Shown: piece after piece, positions 14,401 to 26,150 of the stretch
Position numbering within the stretch: position 1 is the first letter of the stretch
Layout of the letters: the number at the start of each line of letters is the position of its first letter
Assembly (NCBI RefSeq): GCF_009870125.1
Contig: NC_046683.1
Span: forward strand, 53,087,869 to 53,151,868
Origin: Drosophila pseudoobscura
Taxonomy: Eukaryota; Arthropoda; Insecta; Diptera; Drosophilidae
Direction of reading: 5' to 3'
Length of the DNA: 64,000 nucleotides
The notes under the pieces: generated by a model
What the model was told of the DNA's origin: nothing
The model's database searches: none
The model's input: only the letters and a program-made list of their open reading frames with translations
Made by a program: the position numbers and the translations under genes

Positions 14401-15406
14401 ATATTTTACCTATATTACTATACCTATATATTATATTATATTACTAAGGATCGTGGCCTTGTGTTCTGATCAATTCTTCTTCGATGTAGTACCTACCGTA
14501 TTTCTGCCTGCAGATTTCTAAAGTTAACTTAAAAAGTAAGCTAAATATAGGTATAATACAATGATTCAATCATGACTAAGCCCACTCTAGAGTAACCGTA
14601 ACACCAGATCCCGACAATAAAAGACAGAACTTTGCATTGCCAACAGCTGGTTAGAATTCGAATACCCTGTTGCAAGTGTATGCTCAAAAGACCAAAAGCA
14701 AAATGCAACTGCTGGCGATGAGAACGACTGACGATGACGATGGCTATTGATGATGACTAATGCCAATCTAAAAACTGAAACAAAACTGAAAACTCACCCA
14801 TGGAACCCAAGTATAGGAAAAGAAGAACAGAACTCGAGGCGAATTTCGAATTAAAATAAAGTCATTGCTGTGGTTTTCGCCCCTCTCCATGAGTGTGCGC
14901 GATTGTGCGGTTGCGTGGTTCAGTGGTTTGGCATTGGTGGATCGCCTCGTGCATACGTTGTGGTGCACTGCCGTCATATGGCCTGATCTTCAAATGTTCT
15001 GTGAAGTGTGCAAGATGGAATCAGACGTGTGTGTGGCATTGGCTCAGCGCCAAAAGGAAACTTTAACACAATTCGTAATGCAAATTCTTGTATAATAATA
15101 ATGGAAAGTTAATGGCAAATCGAGTTCTTAAAGAAAGCTCTTGAATGGAACAGGAAATCGATAGACAAGAAACCTGAGCACGAGAGTGAATGGGAAACAG
15201 AGGCAGGAAACAGCAAACAAGAGTCTTTGCATTAAGAATTCATTTAAGCTGATAATACATTTTGTTCGAAGAAACCCAGAGAAGAAATGGTAATGAGAAC
15301 GAGGCGGAAATGAAACTTTGAAAAACATCGGTGCTAAAGGGAAATGAGGGACTCTTGCAGATTAAAAGGTCCTTCTCTAAGTTAACTTCGAAACTATTTA
15401 ATTAAT

Positions 15407-17749
15407 TTAACAAACAGAATCTTGGTCTTCGTCTTGGTCTGTGTTTGTTTGTAAGGAGAGCTTCTCCATCTGATCGGTGTAGAATCCATTGACGTTGACC
15501 CAATGTACCAGGTTAATAAAGCTATTGGCGTTTTTCCTGGCCGAATATTTGATTTTCAGTAGGAACGATACCAGCAGGTACTTGAATTCCCAATCGAAAT
15601 GTTGGACACGCTCCGCAAAGCTCTTTGACGGCTCCAACAGGCTCTCCTGCTGGATAAAGTCGCAGAAATCGATGCAGATCTTGCACAGCTTAAAGATGGC
15701 ACGACTCAGGTACGAGGATTCGGTCATGACGCATCTCTTGAGGCACTCGTCAAGGAAGTTCTGGTGTTGCTCGAGCACCTGGTCCACGCTCTCCACCGTC
15801 TCCAAGCGCTCGATAAAGTGATGCCAATTGGGCACAATCACCTCGTATATCATGTAGTACTCGATATTCTGTATGGCGTTCATCATGTGCTGCCGCAAGG
15901 TGCACAGCGACCTGTGCAGTTCCGTGAGCTGACGCGATGGCCGACCTTTCAGCGTGTGGTTCATCTTCCAGATCTTGCAGAGCTGTCGCTCGGCGTGCTT
16001 GCAGAAGAAGAGCTGGCGGAAGAGCAGCTGGTACTTGGAGATGGCAATGCGGTTGAGGACGAGCGAACAGGGCCACTTGGCATCGTACGAGAAGGAAAAG
16101 CACTCGATGCCGGTGAGGTCCTGGCGGCGATTCTCCTCCTCCTCCAGCTCCTCCTCCAACTCTTCTGCCTCCTCTTCCTCCCCATTATGGCCCAAAATCT
16201 TCGACAGCTGGGTGACCAGGTCATACGTGAGCAGCTCGCAGTGCACATCGTCGCTGTAGGGATCCTGGCGGGCCAAGGAGAGCCGCAGAGTGAGGCCGAG
16301 CAGGTTCTCCAGAATCATGGGCTGAACGTCATCCACATTCTTGGACAACTCAGTCTCGCAGGCGTCCATGAACTGTGTGATGAAGTCGCCCTGGCCCAGC
16401 AGCAAGTAACTCTTCACCGACTTGAGGTGCCCCATCAGGTCGTGCTCCCTCATCAGCAGGTTGAGGAGCATGCTGGCTGCAAAGAAGTACGCCTCGTTGA
16501 TCACCTTCTCGATCCGACCGCCACTGGTCGGCTGCAGCTGCTCGTCCAGTTTCACCTCCTGGATGGGCAGCGTCCCCTTGCCGCACAGCCGGATCACGTT
16601 CAGGTACTTGCCGGTGGCCAGAATCATGTTCGTGTGCTTCTTCAAGAATGTGGTGACCCCGTCTCGGCACACGGTGTAGCGTTTCTCCCAATAGTCGTTC
16701 GAGTAGCTAGCGGGCGTGTACAGGCGTCCTGTGCCGTTGTCCTGCACCAGGAACTCATTGCTGTCTTCCACCAGCTGTCCCTTGTGGATCCACAGCTGCA
16801 GCTTCTGCATGTACGGCCGGGCTGCCGTATTCGTCAGATTGATCATCATCTGCTGGACCGCATTGTTGCCCTCCAGCAGGCTTATACGTCCGTACAGATG
16901 GTTCAGCACTTCGGCCCCCTGGCATTTATTCAGTTGAATATTCCGCATCACCTTCCAGATTTCCTCCATCACCCACATAGTGGGCTGCAGGTAGTAGTGG
17001 AGCATTTGTATCGTCATCTGCTGGCGCTTCATCTCCTCGTCCGCCTTCGAGATCAGCATGTAGAAATCGCTGGTCAGATCTTGGAGGGCACAATTGAGAG
17101 CGTTGAGCACCTGTCCGTGGCCATCGCCGGCCGCCATGATCCTCTGGATGCCCATGAAGTACGTGGCCAGAGGCAGGATGCTCTGCACCACCTCCGTGAC
17201 ACTTTTGTCCAGCTGACTGTCGATGGTAAAATAAGTATCGCCATCGTTCTCATCTGGCGGCAGGGGCTGAATGTAGATGCCTCGGACACCGACCAGACAT
17301 TGGATCAGCTCCTTGAGTATGACGGGCTGCTGTATTTCCACTGGCAGAGTGGCCAGCTCTGGCTGCACTCTGCACCCATCCTGCACCTTGACGTAGTCCC
17401 ATAGCATGTGTGTGCGATAGTTCTGCGCGTCCGGCGATGATCCGGAAATGCCAGTTACCAAAGACAAACTGCTCGAGCTGCTGGAGCTTACGCTACAGGA
17501 GCTCAGCCGTGACGGAATGGGGCTTTCTTTAAAGCTTGCCAGCGAATCGATGCGGGTCAGAGATGGGTTGGAAATGGCGACCAACAAGCGCTCCTTGATC
17601 TCACACAAATCGTTGCTGGTTTGATTCTCCTTGAGCGCCAGCAGTCGCTTGCATCTTCCCAATAGCTCCATCGTGGAGAGGACTGGACGACGATTTGTCG
17701 GCGTTAAGGACCCGGAAGAACTGCTCTTTCCCACTATTTCCGACATCAT
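15407..17749 (-). CDS. t-Grip84: Gamma-tubulin complex component 2 (Grip84-type), intronless
   Basis: This is a 780-residue gamma-tubulin ring complex subunit of the GCP2 class, a protein that binds gamma-tubulin and caps microtubule minus ends. What I see: a Ser-rich N-terminus (residues 1-110); the start of the GCP N-terminal domain around 145-160 (KELIQCLVGVRGIYI); and the GCP C-terminal domain from about 417, with the typical stretches AYFFAASMLL (420-429) and GQGDFITQFMD (452-462), then SKYQLLFRQLFF (571-582). An unusual acidic Glu-rich insert occupies 523-539. The ATG at 17749 is the first in frame, and the stop is TAA at 15407. The whole reading frame lies in one exon, whereas Drosophila Grip84 is a multi-exon X-linked gene. 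I therefore infer the testis-specialised paralogue t-Grip84 (CG7716 in D. melanogaster) rather than the housekeeping copy. Family assignment is firm; paralogue identity is inferred. A possible ATTAAA poly(A) signal lies only a few bases past the stop (15397-15402). Confidence 0.85.
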   Translation of the reverse strand: MMSEIVGKSSSSGSLTPTNRRPVLSTMELLGRCKRLLALKENQTSNDLCEIKERLLVAISNPSLTRIDSLASFKESPIPSRLSSCSVSSSSSSSLSLVTGISGSSPDAQNYRTHMLWDYVKVQDGCRVQPELATLPVEIQQPVILKELIQCLVGVRGIYIQPLPPDENDGDTYFTIDSQLDKSVTEVVQSILPLATYFMGIQRIMAAGDGHGQVLNALNCALQDLTSDFYMLISKADEEMKRQQMTIQMLHYYLQPTMWVMEEIWKVMRNIQLNKCQGAEVLNHLYGRISLLEGNNAVQQMMINLTNTAARPYMQKLQLWIHKGQLVEDSNEFLVQDNGTGRLYTPASYSNDYWEKRYTVCRDGVTTFLKKHTNMILATGKYLNVIRLCGKGTLPIQEVKLDEQLQPTSGGRIEKVINEAYFFAASMLLNLLMREHDLMGHLKSVKSYLLLGQGDFITQFMDACETELSKNVDDVQPMILENLLGLTLRLSLARQDPYSDDVHCELLTYDLVTQLSKILGHNGEEEEAEELEEELEEEENRRQDLTGIECFSFSYDAKWPCSLVLNRIAISKYQLLFRQLFFCKHAERQLCKIWKMNHTLKGRPSRQLTELHRSLCTLRQHMMNAIQNIEYYMIYEVIVPNWHHFIERLETVESVDQVLEQHQNFLDECLKRCVMTESSYLSRAIFKLCKICIDFCDFIQQESLLEPSKSFAERVQHFDWEFKYLLVSFLLKIKYSARKNANSFINLVHWVNVNGFYTDQMEKLSLQTNTDQDEDQDSVC

Positions 17750-18571
17750 TTCACTTGTGTTGAAAATTCGAAGGTTCGACAGTTGTGAAATGTCGGAAAC
17801 TGTGAAATCAAAGCTAACTAGATCGAAAAATCATCGTATTTGGGTGCTGGAATCCTTGTACCGGATTCCCATATAACGTTTTCTGTTCATAAACGAACAT
17901 TGTGCGGGGATGACCTCAACCTCAACAGAGTCAATGCTTCGTAAGAGCAAATATATACGAGTACGAGTATCCACACACAAAGGAACCTGTTCAGAGATAC
18001 AATCCCGGGTTCCTAGGCGGATTATCTCTCGTTTCAATATTTGTTCTTGTGTGTAAATACATAATTAATTACAGAGCTCGCTCTCTCCCAGTATAAATCC
18101 ACCATTTTCTATATATGACTATATATTTAGATGCGACTTATCTCTGGCCCACACAAAAATAGATATTCCTCATTTGCTGCACACAAAAGTAGGAATTATC
18201 ATTGTATATTGTTTGGTTTTTTTCTTTTTTTTGTTGCTTTCACGACCGTTAAGTTTCTCTCTTCCATATATGGAAGCAGAAATCTGCCAAGCACTAGGAA
18301 AAAATCCAACAAAAAACAAAAAAACAACACAGCACGAGATGAAGAATACCATAAATTCGCATTTAATTTGGGCATTTCTTTTGTGCTGCCAGATAAAAGC
18401 GTAGCGTATCTCGCAGATACACAGAAACAGCAGCAACAACAAATGCCGTACTACTATTATTTAATTAGCGTTGAGCTCTTGGCCCCCTTAGGCCCTCGGG
18501 CATGTACTTGAGTGCATATCTCGTATCTAGGATCTCGTATCTTTAGCTCTGGCTCTGACTCTTTGGATGGT

Positions 18572-18612
18572 GGCAGAGGCAGAGGCAGCGGCAGAGGCAG
18601 CGGCAGAGGCAG
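18572..18612. repeat. Degenerate hexamer repeat GGCAGA/GGCAGC
   Basis: Seven or so hexamer units differing by single bases. It is one of many such arrays in the window (36744, 42175, 42869, 43429, 48789 and 60567). Confidence 0.85.
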
Positions 18613-18880
18613 GCGGCTACCTATAATACGCGCAGATAAGTTGAGCAAAAAATTTACATTTTTTATTGCCTGAATATTCGCATAATAACTGCCTGTGGGC
18701 CGCCACTTCAAGCCCATTCATATGTATCTGTCGGATACGATTTCGTACTGTTTCCCTCGAAATTAGTTTATTTAGCCAACGCTGGAATGGCCTCTGAGGG
18801 GATTACGGATATTTCTCTGGCTCTAATCTGATAATCACCGGAGTATTCCCGATGACTTTGCCTCTTATTCCCCTCCCCTT

Positions 18881-18904
18881 CACACACACACACACACACA
18901 CACA
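18881..18904. repeat. (CA)n microsatellite
   Basis: About 11 CA units, flanked by pyrimidine-rich sequence. Confidence 0.95.
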
Positions 18905-19363
18905 AACACCGTCATCCTGCTTATCTGGCCCTCCCTCTCTCCCTCCCTCACTCGTACTCTCCTCTTCTTGGCTCTCAACTGTTATTACCTTCTCCTTTTG
19001 TGCTACACTTGCTTCATGGTTTATCTTTTGTTTCTATGCTAAACAATTTCTGCACATGTGGCCCATTGTTCCATGTTGTTGCTTTATGTTCACGAGGCCC
19101 ATTGTCGTTGCTGCTGCTGCTGCTGCTGCTCTGCTGCTCCTCTGCTGCTGCTCTGAATCGAGCCCCTAGCAACACACACACACACACTGATATACCCTGT
19201 TATTCGAGTACGACACTATGCTCGGAACATGGAACATGCACCGACTTGTCGATGAGTCACACGTTTTTTTTTTTGCACTTCGTTGTTTCTGTTTTTCTTT
19301 CCTTTTCTTTTGTTGTTTGATTTAAGTACACGGACGCTGTTTGTTTTTGTTGTTGGTGTAACT

Positions 19364-19396
<33 letters not shown>

Positions 19397-19407
19397 GCTG
19401 TTGTTGT
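19364..19407. repeat. (TTG)n trinucleotide repeat
   Basis: About fourteen TTG units with one CTG interruption. Short Val- or Thr-rich frames over it are repeat artefacts. Confidence 0.9.
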
Positions 19408-21121
19408 ATATGTAACTTTTGTTGTTCCTTCGATTTCCGAAACCTTTTGCTCTTTGTTATGCCTGTATGTACGGCATAGAGTTTCATGGCATACACCTTT
19501 GATTTCAATGGTGACCATCTTCAAGTTGCATGGCACTCAGCTTGGATTTCTTATATGTGCTTGCCTTTAATAGCAGGTTGCATCTCAATCACCTGCAGTC
19601 CATAGCTGGCAGCTTTGAGCCACATGGCAAGCAGCCTGCTCTGTCACCTCCGACATCTGTTTCGAATGCAGTCCGTGCAGTTTAGTTTGCATATCATCCA
19701 CCCTTTGAGTTTCGTAGCAACCAGCTTTGCGTTTCATAGCAAAATTTACAGTTACCTCAAATTGTTGGCACAAAGTACTACAACAAATTTGGAAATGGTA
19801 TGGAATTGTTGTTGTTGCAGTCGCTGCTCGTCCGCTGCTGCTTCTTTTGTTATACCCGTCTCATTGTTGCCACGCCAGGTAAAAATGGGAAAGTGTACAA
19901 ACAAACACATATACATACATACGTACATACATACATATATGTATGATGTAAATATGTATGTATGTATCAGGTGTAGCTATCATTCATATTGTGAAAACCT
20001 TGGGTCTGCTACAATTACTGTTGACATTTATTTTTTTTTTTCCTTTTTCGCTTTTCGTTTTTGCCTTCGCTGTTGTTCAGTTTCTCATTTCCGCTTTCGT
20101 TTCGTTGCCGTCTTCATCCATCGTCTCGTCATTTGTTTGTCACAGCCGATGGCTGCTTGGCTGCTTGGCGGCTTGGCTTGGCTCCGTTGGTAACACCGAC
20201 AACAACCACAGCAACAACTAACAGAGGCAGGCAGGCCATCCGCAATGGTGTTGCTTATCAGTTAAAAAAAAAAAACAAAAACAACCAAATCTACAGCGAT
20301 ACCAACAATTGAGTCAGAGATACAGATACATACATACATGCATAGGGCAAAAAACACAGCCACAGAAAGAGACGACAAGTTGAAAAACAAAAATTCGTAA
20401 TGCAATCGCACACACAATCACACACACACACACACAGATACAGTGAACGCTCGATAATTAGAAATGCGATTCGGTTCAAGGTTATATGGAAGAGTTTCTT
20501 TTGTGGGGAAGGGTTCCTATCGCCAGGATGGTCTTTCTTCGGTGAACCAACGTGATTCAGATCAGAGGGATGTTCGTTCAGTTAGGAAGATAGATAATGC
20601 AGAAGACTACATAGGTAGTCCTTCTAATAACCAAGAATTTCGAATATAGATGCCTCGTAGCTATCGAGCATCTACTGTTCATACGTAGGTACATCCATTA
20701 CATACCATCCATAGACAAGTACGAGTATCTGGGGTGAGAACAACTTGCTCATTGAACTCAGACCAAAGAAAGATTTCTTCCTCTGAAACATTCTCTAACA
20801 ACTTGGAATAGTCGGGGGAAAGACAGCGAAGAAGTCGGAGGAGATAGAGAAATAGAAAGCAGGAGAAAGGAGAAAGGAGGAGGAGGAGGAGCAGGGGAAA
20901 GACCATGTCCAATCGAAATAATATATTGTACGATCTATTTGTGGTTTGCTTACAACAAAAGATAGACAGAAGGAGGGCCAGAGGCACAGACACAGGCACA
21001 GCCAGAGGCAGAGACAGAGGCAGAGTCAGAGTCCCCTCAAAAGAATCTTGCAGAGCGAAGTGCAGAGAAGAGGGCGAAACGAATTGAAAAGATTTGAAGG
21101 TCATAGAAACTGTCAAAGAAC

Positions 21122-21150
21122 AGATAGATAGATAGATAGATAGATAGATG
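21122..21150. repeat. (GATA)n microsatellite
   Basis: Seven tandem AGAT/GATA units. Confidence 0.95.
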
Positions 21151-24100
21151 CATGGATGTATAGACGTATGGCCCTATGAATGGTATGAATTGGTTGCTGT
21201 GATTACCCATAGACAAATTGTCAAGAATCATGACAATTGAGTATTCTTTTGTGGGCCTCCTGCCTGCTCCCTGTTGCCTGGTGCCTGGTGCCTGCTGCCC
21301 GCTGCCAGGGGCTGTGGCTGGGGGTGGGTCAAGTTTTTACTGTGGGAATAATGACACTTTGAGTGGCGGGACAAGCAACAGCAGGGAACAATCAACCACA
21401 ATGGCACTGATGGCATTATAATATGGGAGCCCAGACAGTCCGTAGGCGGCTGCAATACGTGGCTTAGTAATGCGAGAAGACGGATGAAGCGATCCGGCAG
21501 GGCCAGAGGGATAGAGTGCTTCCCGGGCTAGCAGGTTAGCAAAAGTTTAGTTTGGTCAGGCTGTGGGTCAACGATTAAGTAGGAAATAGAATGAATTATG
21601 ATTCCAAAAGTTTCTGGCTTAACCATGCCAGAACCAAATCAAGGGTATCAGCAAACAAGCGAACAGATTAAGTGAGATGTCACTTTTGGGGAAAGCATTT
21701 TTCAATTTTCAGAGCACTAAACTGTGTAGAATTCGCTGTGTGCTTGCTGCTAAAAAACATACATATTCCCCACACAGCGATTGAGTGGTCTGCCTCCGCC
21801 ACGTGCCCCAAACGCAAATTAGAACATCGAAAACAGGTCCCCACCCACGACAAAAACAACAACAGAAAAAAAAAAAAACAGACCCACCAGCCAAGTGACA
21901 AGAGTGGCCAAGAGATTCGCTGCGCAAATACGATTATATCGAATCTGTATATGGGAAGGGCTTTACTTAGCTCTGCTTCGGTTTGCTTTGGACCCGACCC
22001 CACACGTGCCGAAGAGCTGGAGACTTTCCATGGGGCAGAAGAAATACCCAAAAAACTGAAACTGAAATTAATTGGCTCGACAACTGTCAGGGAACGAACG
22101 TCTGAATAGAGCGGGATTGTTTGAAAATTAAGACCAGAGGACTTGACACAATATTTGGCGAAATTTTTTTTTTGGTTTTTTTTTTGTCTGTGGCGGCGTT
22201 GTTTTTGCCTTTTCGTTCTGTTCCGTTTGGTTCCTCTTAATATATGTATATGTATGTATTTCTGTTCCTCAATAACAGAAATTCCGCATTTGAAAATATG
22301 CAGCAAATTGTTGACAGAAATGACACACCCAATCTATTTATTCGGTATAGTATTTGCCTTCTAATGGAACGCGAAAGGAAAACAGGGAAAGAGCAATCGA
22401 AATAATAGAAATAGAAAGCAAAACAATGCCCGTATGGGAATGGTAATGGGAATGGGGGCCGCCGGAGCAAACAACAGGTTAAATAATATCGCAAATATTT
22501 GGTAAGACTCTTTTGAGTCTCTGGCTTTGGCTTTGGCTTTCAGTCTGGCGAAAAACCGGAGTCTGGTCTCGAGCAAAAATGCCGGGGAATACCATGCAGA
22601 TGTTCCGCCGGAGTTCTGTTTCGTTGGATGCCATGGGAAAACTATGGGAAAATACGCATCGGCTACATCTGGATCTGGGCGGAATGGAACAGAACGGAAC
22701 GGAACGCGTGTTGGTCATTATCGAAACGTGTTTTCTTGTTGATGCGAAACTATCAGATACGTACGTATATAGTGATCACTTCCCCGCATCCTGGCCACAC
22801 ACTCCCCACCCCTTCCCCCTCTCTGTGTTCTAAAATATTAATGAAAACATCTATAAATTACAAAGTCAAGGAAATTATCAGCGACAGACGCGTCAGAGGC
22901 ATCATCATCAACATCATCAAATCGCCTTGAATGCGACACAAAATTTCAAAACAACAAAAAGTTCAAAATACGTATAAAAATATAAGAGTAGAGCAAAAAA
23001 AAAAAAAAATTGAAAAAAGGAAAAAGGAACCAAAATGAGCGGCATAAAACTGAAAATAAAACGAAATGTCCCCAAAAATATGCAAAACGATTGTGACGTG
23101 AAATTGATTTAATTAAATCTTTTATGACGTGACAATTGAATTCTATTTTCGCATCTAATTGGATCTGATTGTCCCATAGTTCGGTCCGGTCTCCGACCAA
23201 ACAAGATTCCGCACAAAGAGTCACAGAGAGCAGATACTGGCACTGCCACTGGCACTGGCACTGGCACTCGTACATGTACTCGTACACGTACTCGTAAATA
23301 TATATGTATATTCAAATGTTCTGTCAACGATTTTTAAGTTCACTTGCACCCTTTCTCCGCCGTCTATTCTCGGACATGACGGAATATGACGACGAGTCCC
23401 GAAAGTGTTTGAGGTCTGTAGTTGCCCCCCAGACAGCTTGGGTTATGCGCCGAAATGGTTGATGGCTTTTGCTGTGAGGTAACCTTGAAACGATTACAAT
23501 TTGGGGGATGATAGATTGTCATTTAAACATTGTGCACCATCTAAATAGGCATAGTATATCCGAGAACATCTGTCCCACAAAGATTGAAAGAAATGGTTGG
23601 CAGCATCTATGGGAACTTAATCGTAAGTATTCTGAACGATTTCCTAAACTGAAGGTATGGACTTCTGAGTTGTCTTTTTCGGTATGGTATGGAAATCCTT
23701 GAACTCTTACCCTCTCTTGAGTACTGAAGATTATCCCAATATTAAATATGAAAATAGAATAGTTTTACGGGTCATATTATAGGTCTGCTCTTGACACTCT
23801 AGATCCTCCCTTTGTGAACCCATTTGACAATAGCTATAAGCAGTTAGTTCCTCCTAGTCTATGGGAAGTCAAGGCAAAGCTAGCTTTCAGTATACAGATC
23901 TTTGTGGCAAATAACAGGCAACCCTCTTCTCGAGGATCCCTCCACTCTGCCTCTTTGCGTGGCACCACAGCCTGTTTTGGGCTGATGCTGCCGCTGCTGC
24001 TGCTGCTGTGGCTGCAACGTTGCCGCACTTCAGCCAAGTTCAGAGTACTCCAACGTATACGTATTGTATGTGTACCCCCGGGAAACAACGGGTTGTGGGC

Positions 24101-25270
24101 CTAGCCCAAACTGGTTGCCCAATTGTCTTCCCCCTGCAGATCGCGGCCCAGCGATTGTTGCAGCAGCAGTGGCAGCAGTGGCAGCAGCGGCAGCACCCAG
24201 CGCAACAAAGTTGCCATGGCCGTGGACGGGTTGTGTTGTGCGGCAAGCGACGTTGTCGATTTTCACTGGTTGCGTTGCGCCGCGCCGCTGAAAGAAAGTT
24301 GCACCCGCTACAAGCCCCCGCCGCTCAGCTGAGCGCAGCTCCGCCCGTGCCCCGTGCCCCTCCTGCCGCCCAGCTCTTGTTGCAGAAAAGAAAGCCGTTT
24401 TGTTTTAATTTTTTCCACAATTATTTTCCGCTAGCGCAGGAAAAATTATATGCTTTATTTTTTGTAATTTTTTTGTTTTTTGCCTTTGTTTTTCTCTCTG
24501 TACGTGTTGAATGTTGATTTTTTTTGCACAAAATGTTTTTGCGTTTTGTTGGTTTTTTGTTTTTTGTTGGTTTTTTGTTTTGGTTACAAATTTCTCACAA
24601 TTATTTGTTGCTTTATGCAATAAAAAAAAACTTAACATTAGATACAATATACGTTTTGTTTTTGCTTTTATGCTTTTTAATGATAAAAAAAAATTAATAC
24701 ATGTATTTTCGTATTTTGCGGGCTTCTCTCTCTCTCTCTCTCTGTCTCTCTTTTTCCATCTTTCGGTAATAAATAGTTTTTTTTCGCTTTGATAGATACT
24801 TTTTGCGGGTAATAGATACTTTCGTGTGTGAGTGTTTTTGGATGTGTATCGGTGTATGTGTGTGTGTGTGTTTGGGTCGTGTATCTGTGAGAACATTAAG
24901 TTATCGTTTTGTAATTTTTTAAAATTATATCGCATTTAGTTTTACATTTAACTTTTCGAATTTTTCCTTTATCTTTCGCTGCTACATTTAGGGTTTTCCT
25001 TCTTCTTTTTTTTATATCGCAATTGGAGTTTTTACACAGACAAAAAATTTTACAAATTTTTTACGCTTTCACATTTACTGAGATATTTTTTGCCTTACAT
25101 TTGTTACACGCTACATTTTATTTTAGATGATTTTTGTTTTATTTTTTTTTGTGTGGGTTTACCTTTTTATTATTTTTTTTGTTTTTGATGGGGGTACGCG
25201 CTATACATTTAATAATATATGTAAAAATTTGTTAAAATCCTAAAATTTGTTGGTTTTAATTAAGATTAAT

Positions 25271-26150
25271 TAATAATTTAAAAATTTTATTGCAGCAAGC
25301 TGCGTCTAACTAAAACTCCTCCTCTCTAAAATCCTCCACTGATTGCTCAGCATTTTTAAAGTTAAATTTTAAATTTAGCAAGATCAAGTTTTTGTTTGTT
25401 TGTTGGTTTTTGTGTGTTGTGTATGTTTTTTTGTGGTTTATTACAATCGTACGGTCTATATAGCATACAATCTTCAAAAATCTGTTCTGTATGGGTGTGT
25501 AAGTGTGTTGTATGTGTGTGGTGTGGTGTTGTGGTGTGGTTCGTGGGTGTGTAGGTGTGTATTATCAACGTCCCCGGGCCAGGAGCCTGGAAGGGCCCTG
25601 GCCCTGGCTGGGGAGCTCTTAGCATCTTAAACAGTATCACATATTCATGAGTTGTCGACGGGCCCGCCCCCTGGGGGGTGAGGCTGCCATCTTTGAATTT
25701 CATGTTGGGTTTTCTTCTCGTTTCGCTTTTGCTTTTGCTTCTGCTTTTTCTTTTGCATTTGCATCTGCATCTGCGTTTGCTTTGCTTTTCTTTTTGTTTT
25801 CTTTTCTTTCTTCGTTGGTGAAAAAGGAGAAACAACTTAAAAGTCTAGTTATTATAGCACTACGCATCTAAGTAAATGGTGGTGAGAGTCACAATTACAA
25901 ATTGAGTCGCAGAGAGAGGCTCTCTCCTGCTCTCGCTCTAGTATTAGTATGAGTGTGTGTGTGTGTTTGTGGGTGTTTGGGGGGGTGTGTGTGTGTGAGT
26001 GTGTGTGTGTGTGTAGGTGGGGTGGCTTCGAATACTTGCTTCGTCGTCGCGTTGCAGATCGCAACAAACTACTCCTCTCGTTCTCTATCTCTCTCTCTCT
26101 CTCTCTTGACATCACAGGGGTGTTGGGCGCTTTCTCTCACCCTTTCTCGC
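25271..26150 (-). other. Probable 3' UTR of scyl
   Basis: This is the sequence directly downstream of the scyl stop codon. On the minus strand it is A-rich with CAAAA runs and CA-rich tracts. The nearest strong poly(A) signal on the minus strand is AATAAA at 25286-25291 (TTTATT on the plus strand), about 860 bases after the stop. Further AATAAA hexamers at 25166-25171, 25117-25122 and 24455-24460 could give longer ends. The 3' boundary is inferred. Confidence 0.4.
25286..25291 (-). terminator. Candidate poly(A) signal AATAAA for scyl
   Basis: Canonical hexamer on the minus strand, the first clear one after the scyl stop codon. Alternatives lie further downstream (25166, 25117 and 24455), so more than one 3' end is possible. 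Confidence 0.35.

Larger units (their letters stand above)
1..15406. other. Non-coding region left of the GCP2-like gene
   Basis: I see no supportable protein gene, tRNA or rRNA in this stretch. Open frames here are short, lack a family resemblance and lie mostly in low-complexity sequence. It holds simple repeats (CT at 401-428, a 30-base A run at 2691-2720, GT at 3613-3642, GA at 5306-5332, GTGCT at 8026-8050), a CTCF-type core at 5446-5454, short inverted repeats at 3475-3494 and 9995-10016, and a triple TGATCA element at 11475-11496. Part of it could be an intron of a gene outside the window; the sequence does not decide this. Confidence 0.7.
17750..25270. other. Non-coding spacer between GCP2-like gene and scyl
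   Basis: No protein gene is supportable here. It holds hexamer-type GGCAGA/GGCAGC repeats (18572-18612), CA (18881-18904), a GCTGCT tract near 19109-19140, a TTG tract (19364-19407), TACA/TGTA palindromic runs (19901-19975), GATA (21122-21150), and degenerate CTGGCA and CTCGTA repeats (23237-23298). A GC-richer patch at about 23.9-24.4 kb is built of GGCAGCAGT-like units and has no convincing frame. The left-hand end probably contains the promoter of the GCP2-like gene, but I see no TATA box close to its start codon. From about 24.4 kb the minus strand becomes strongly A-rich. Confidence 0.6.

Noticed and set aside
14890..14960. tRNA-like words (GTGGTTCAGTGGTT, GCATTGGTGG)
   Set aside because: No matching B box (GGTTCGAATCC type) and no cloverleaf pairing could be built.
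15764..17404. 546-residue open frame on the plus strand
   Set aside because: Exactly antisense to the GCP2-like gene; His/Leu/Gln/Val-rich with no family pattern, a codon-bias shadow.
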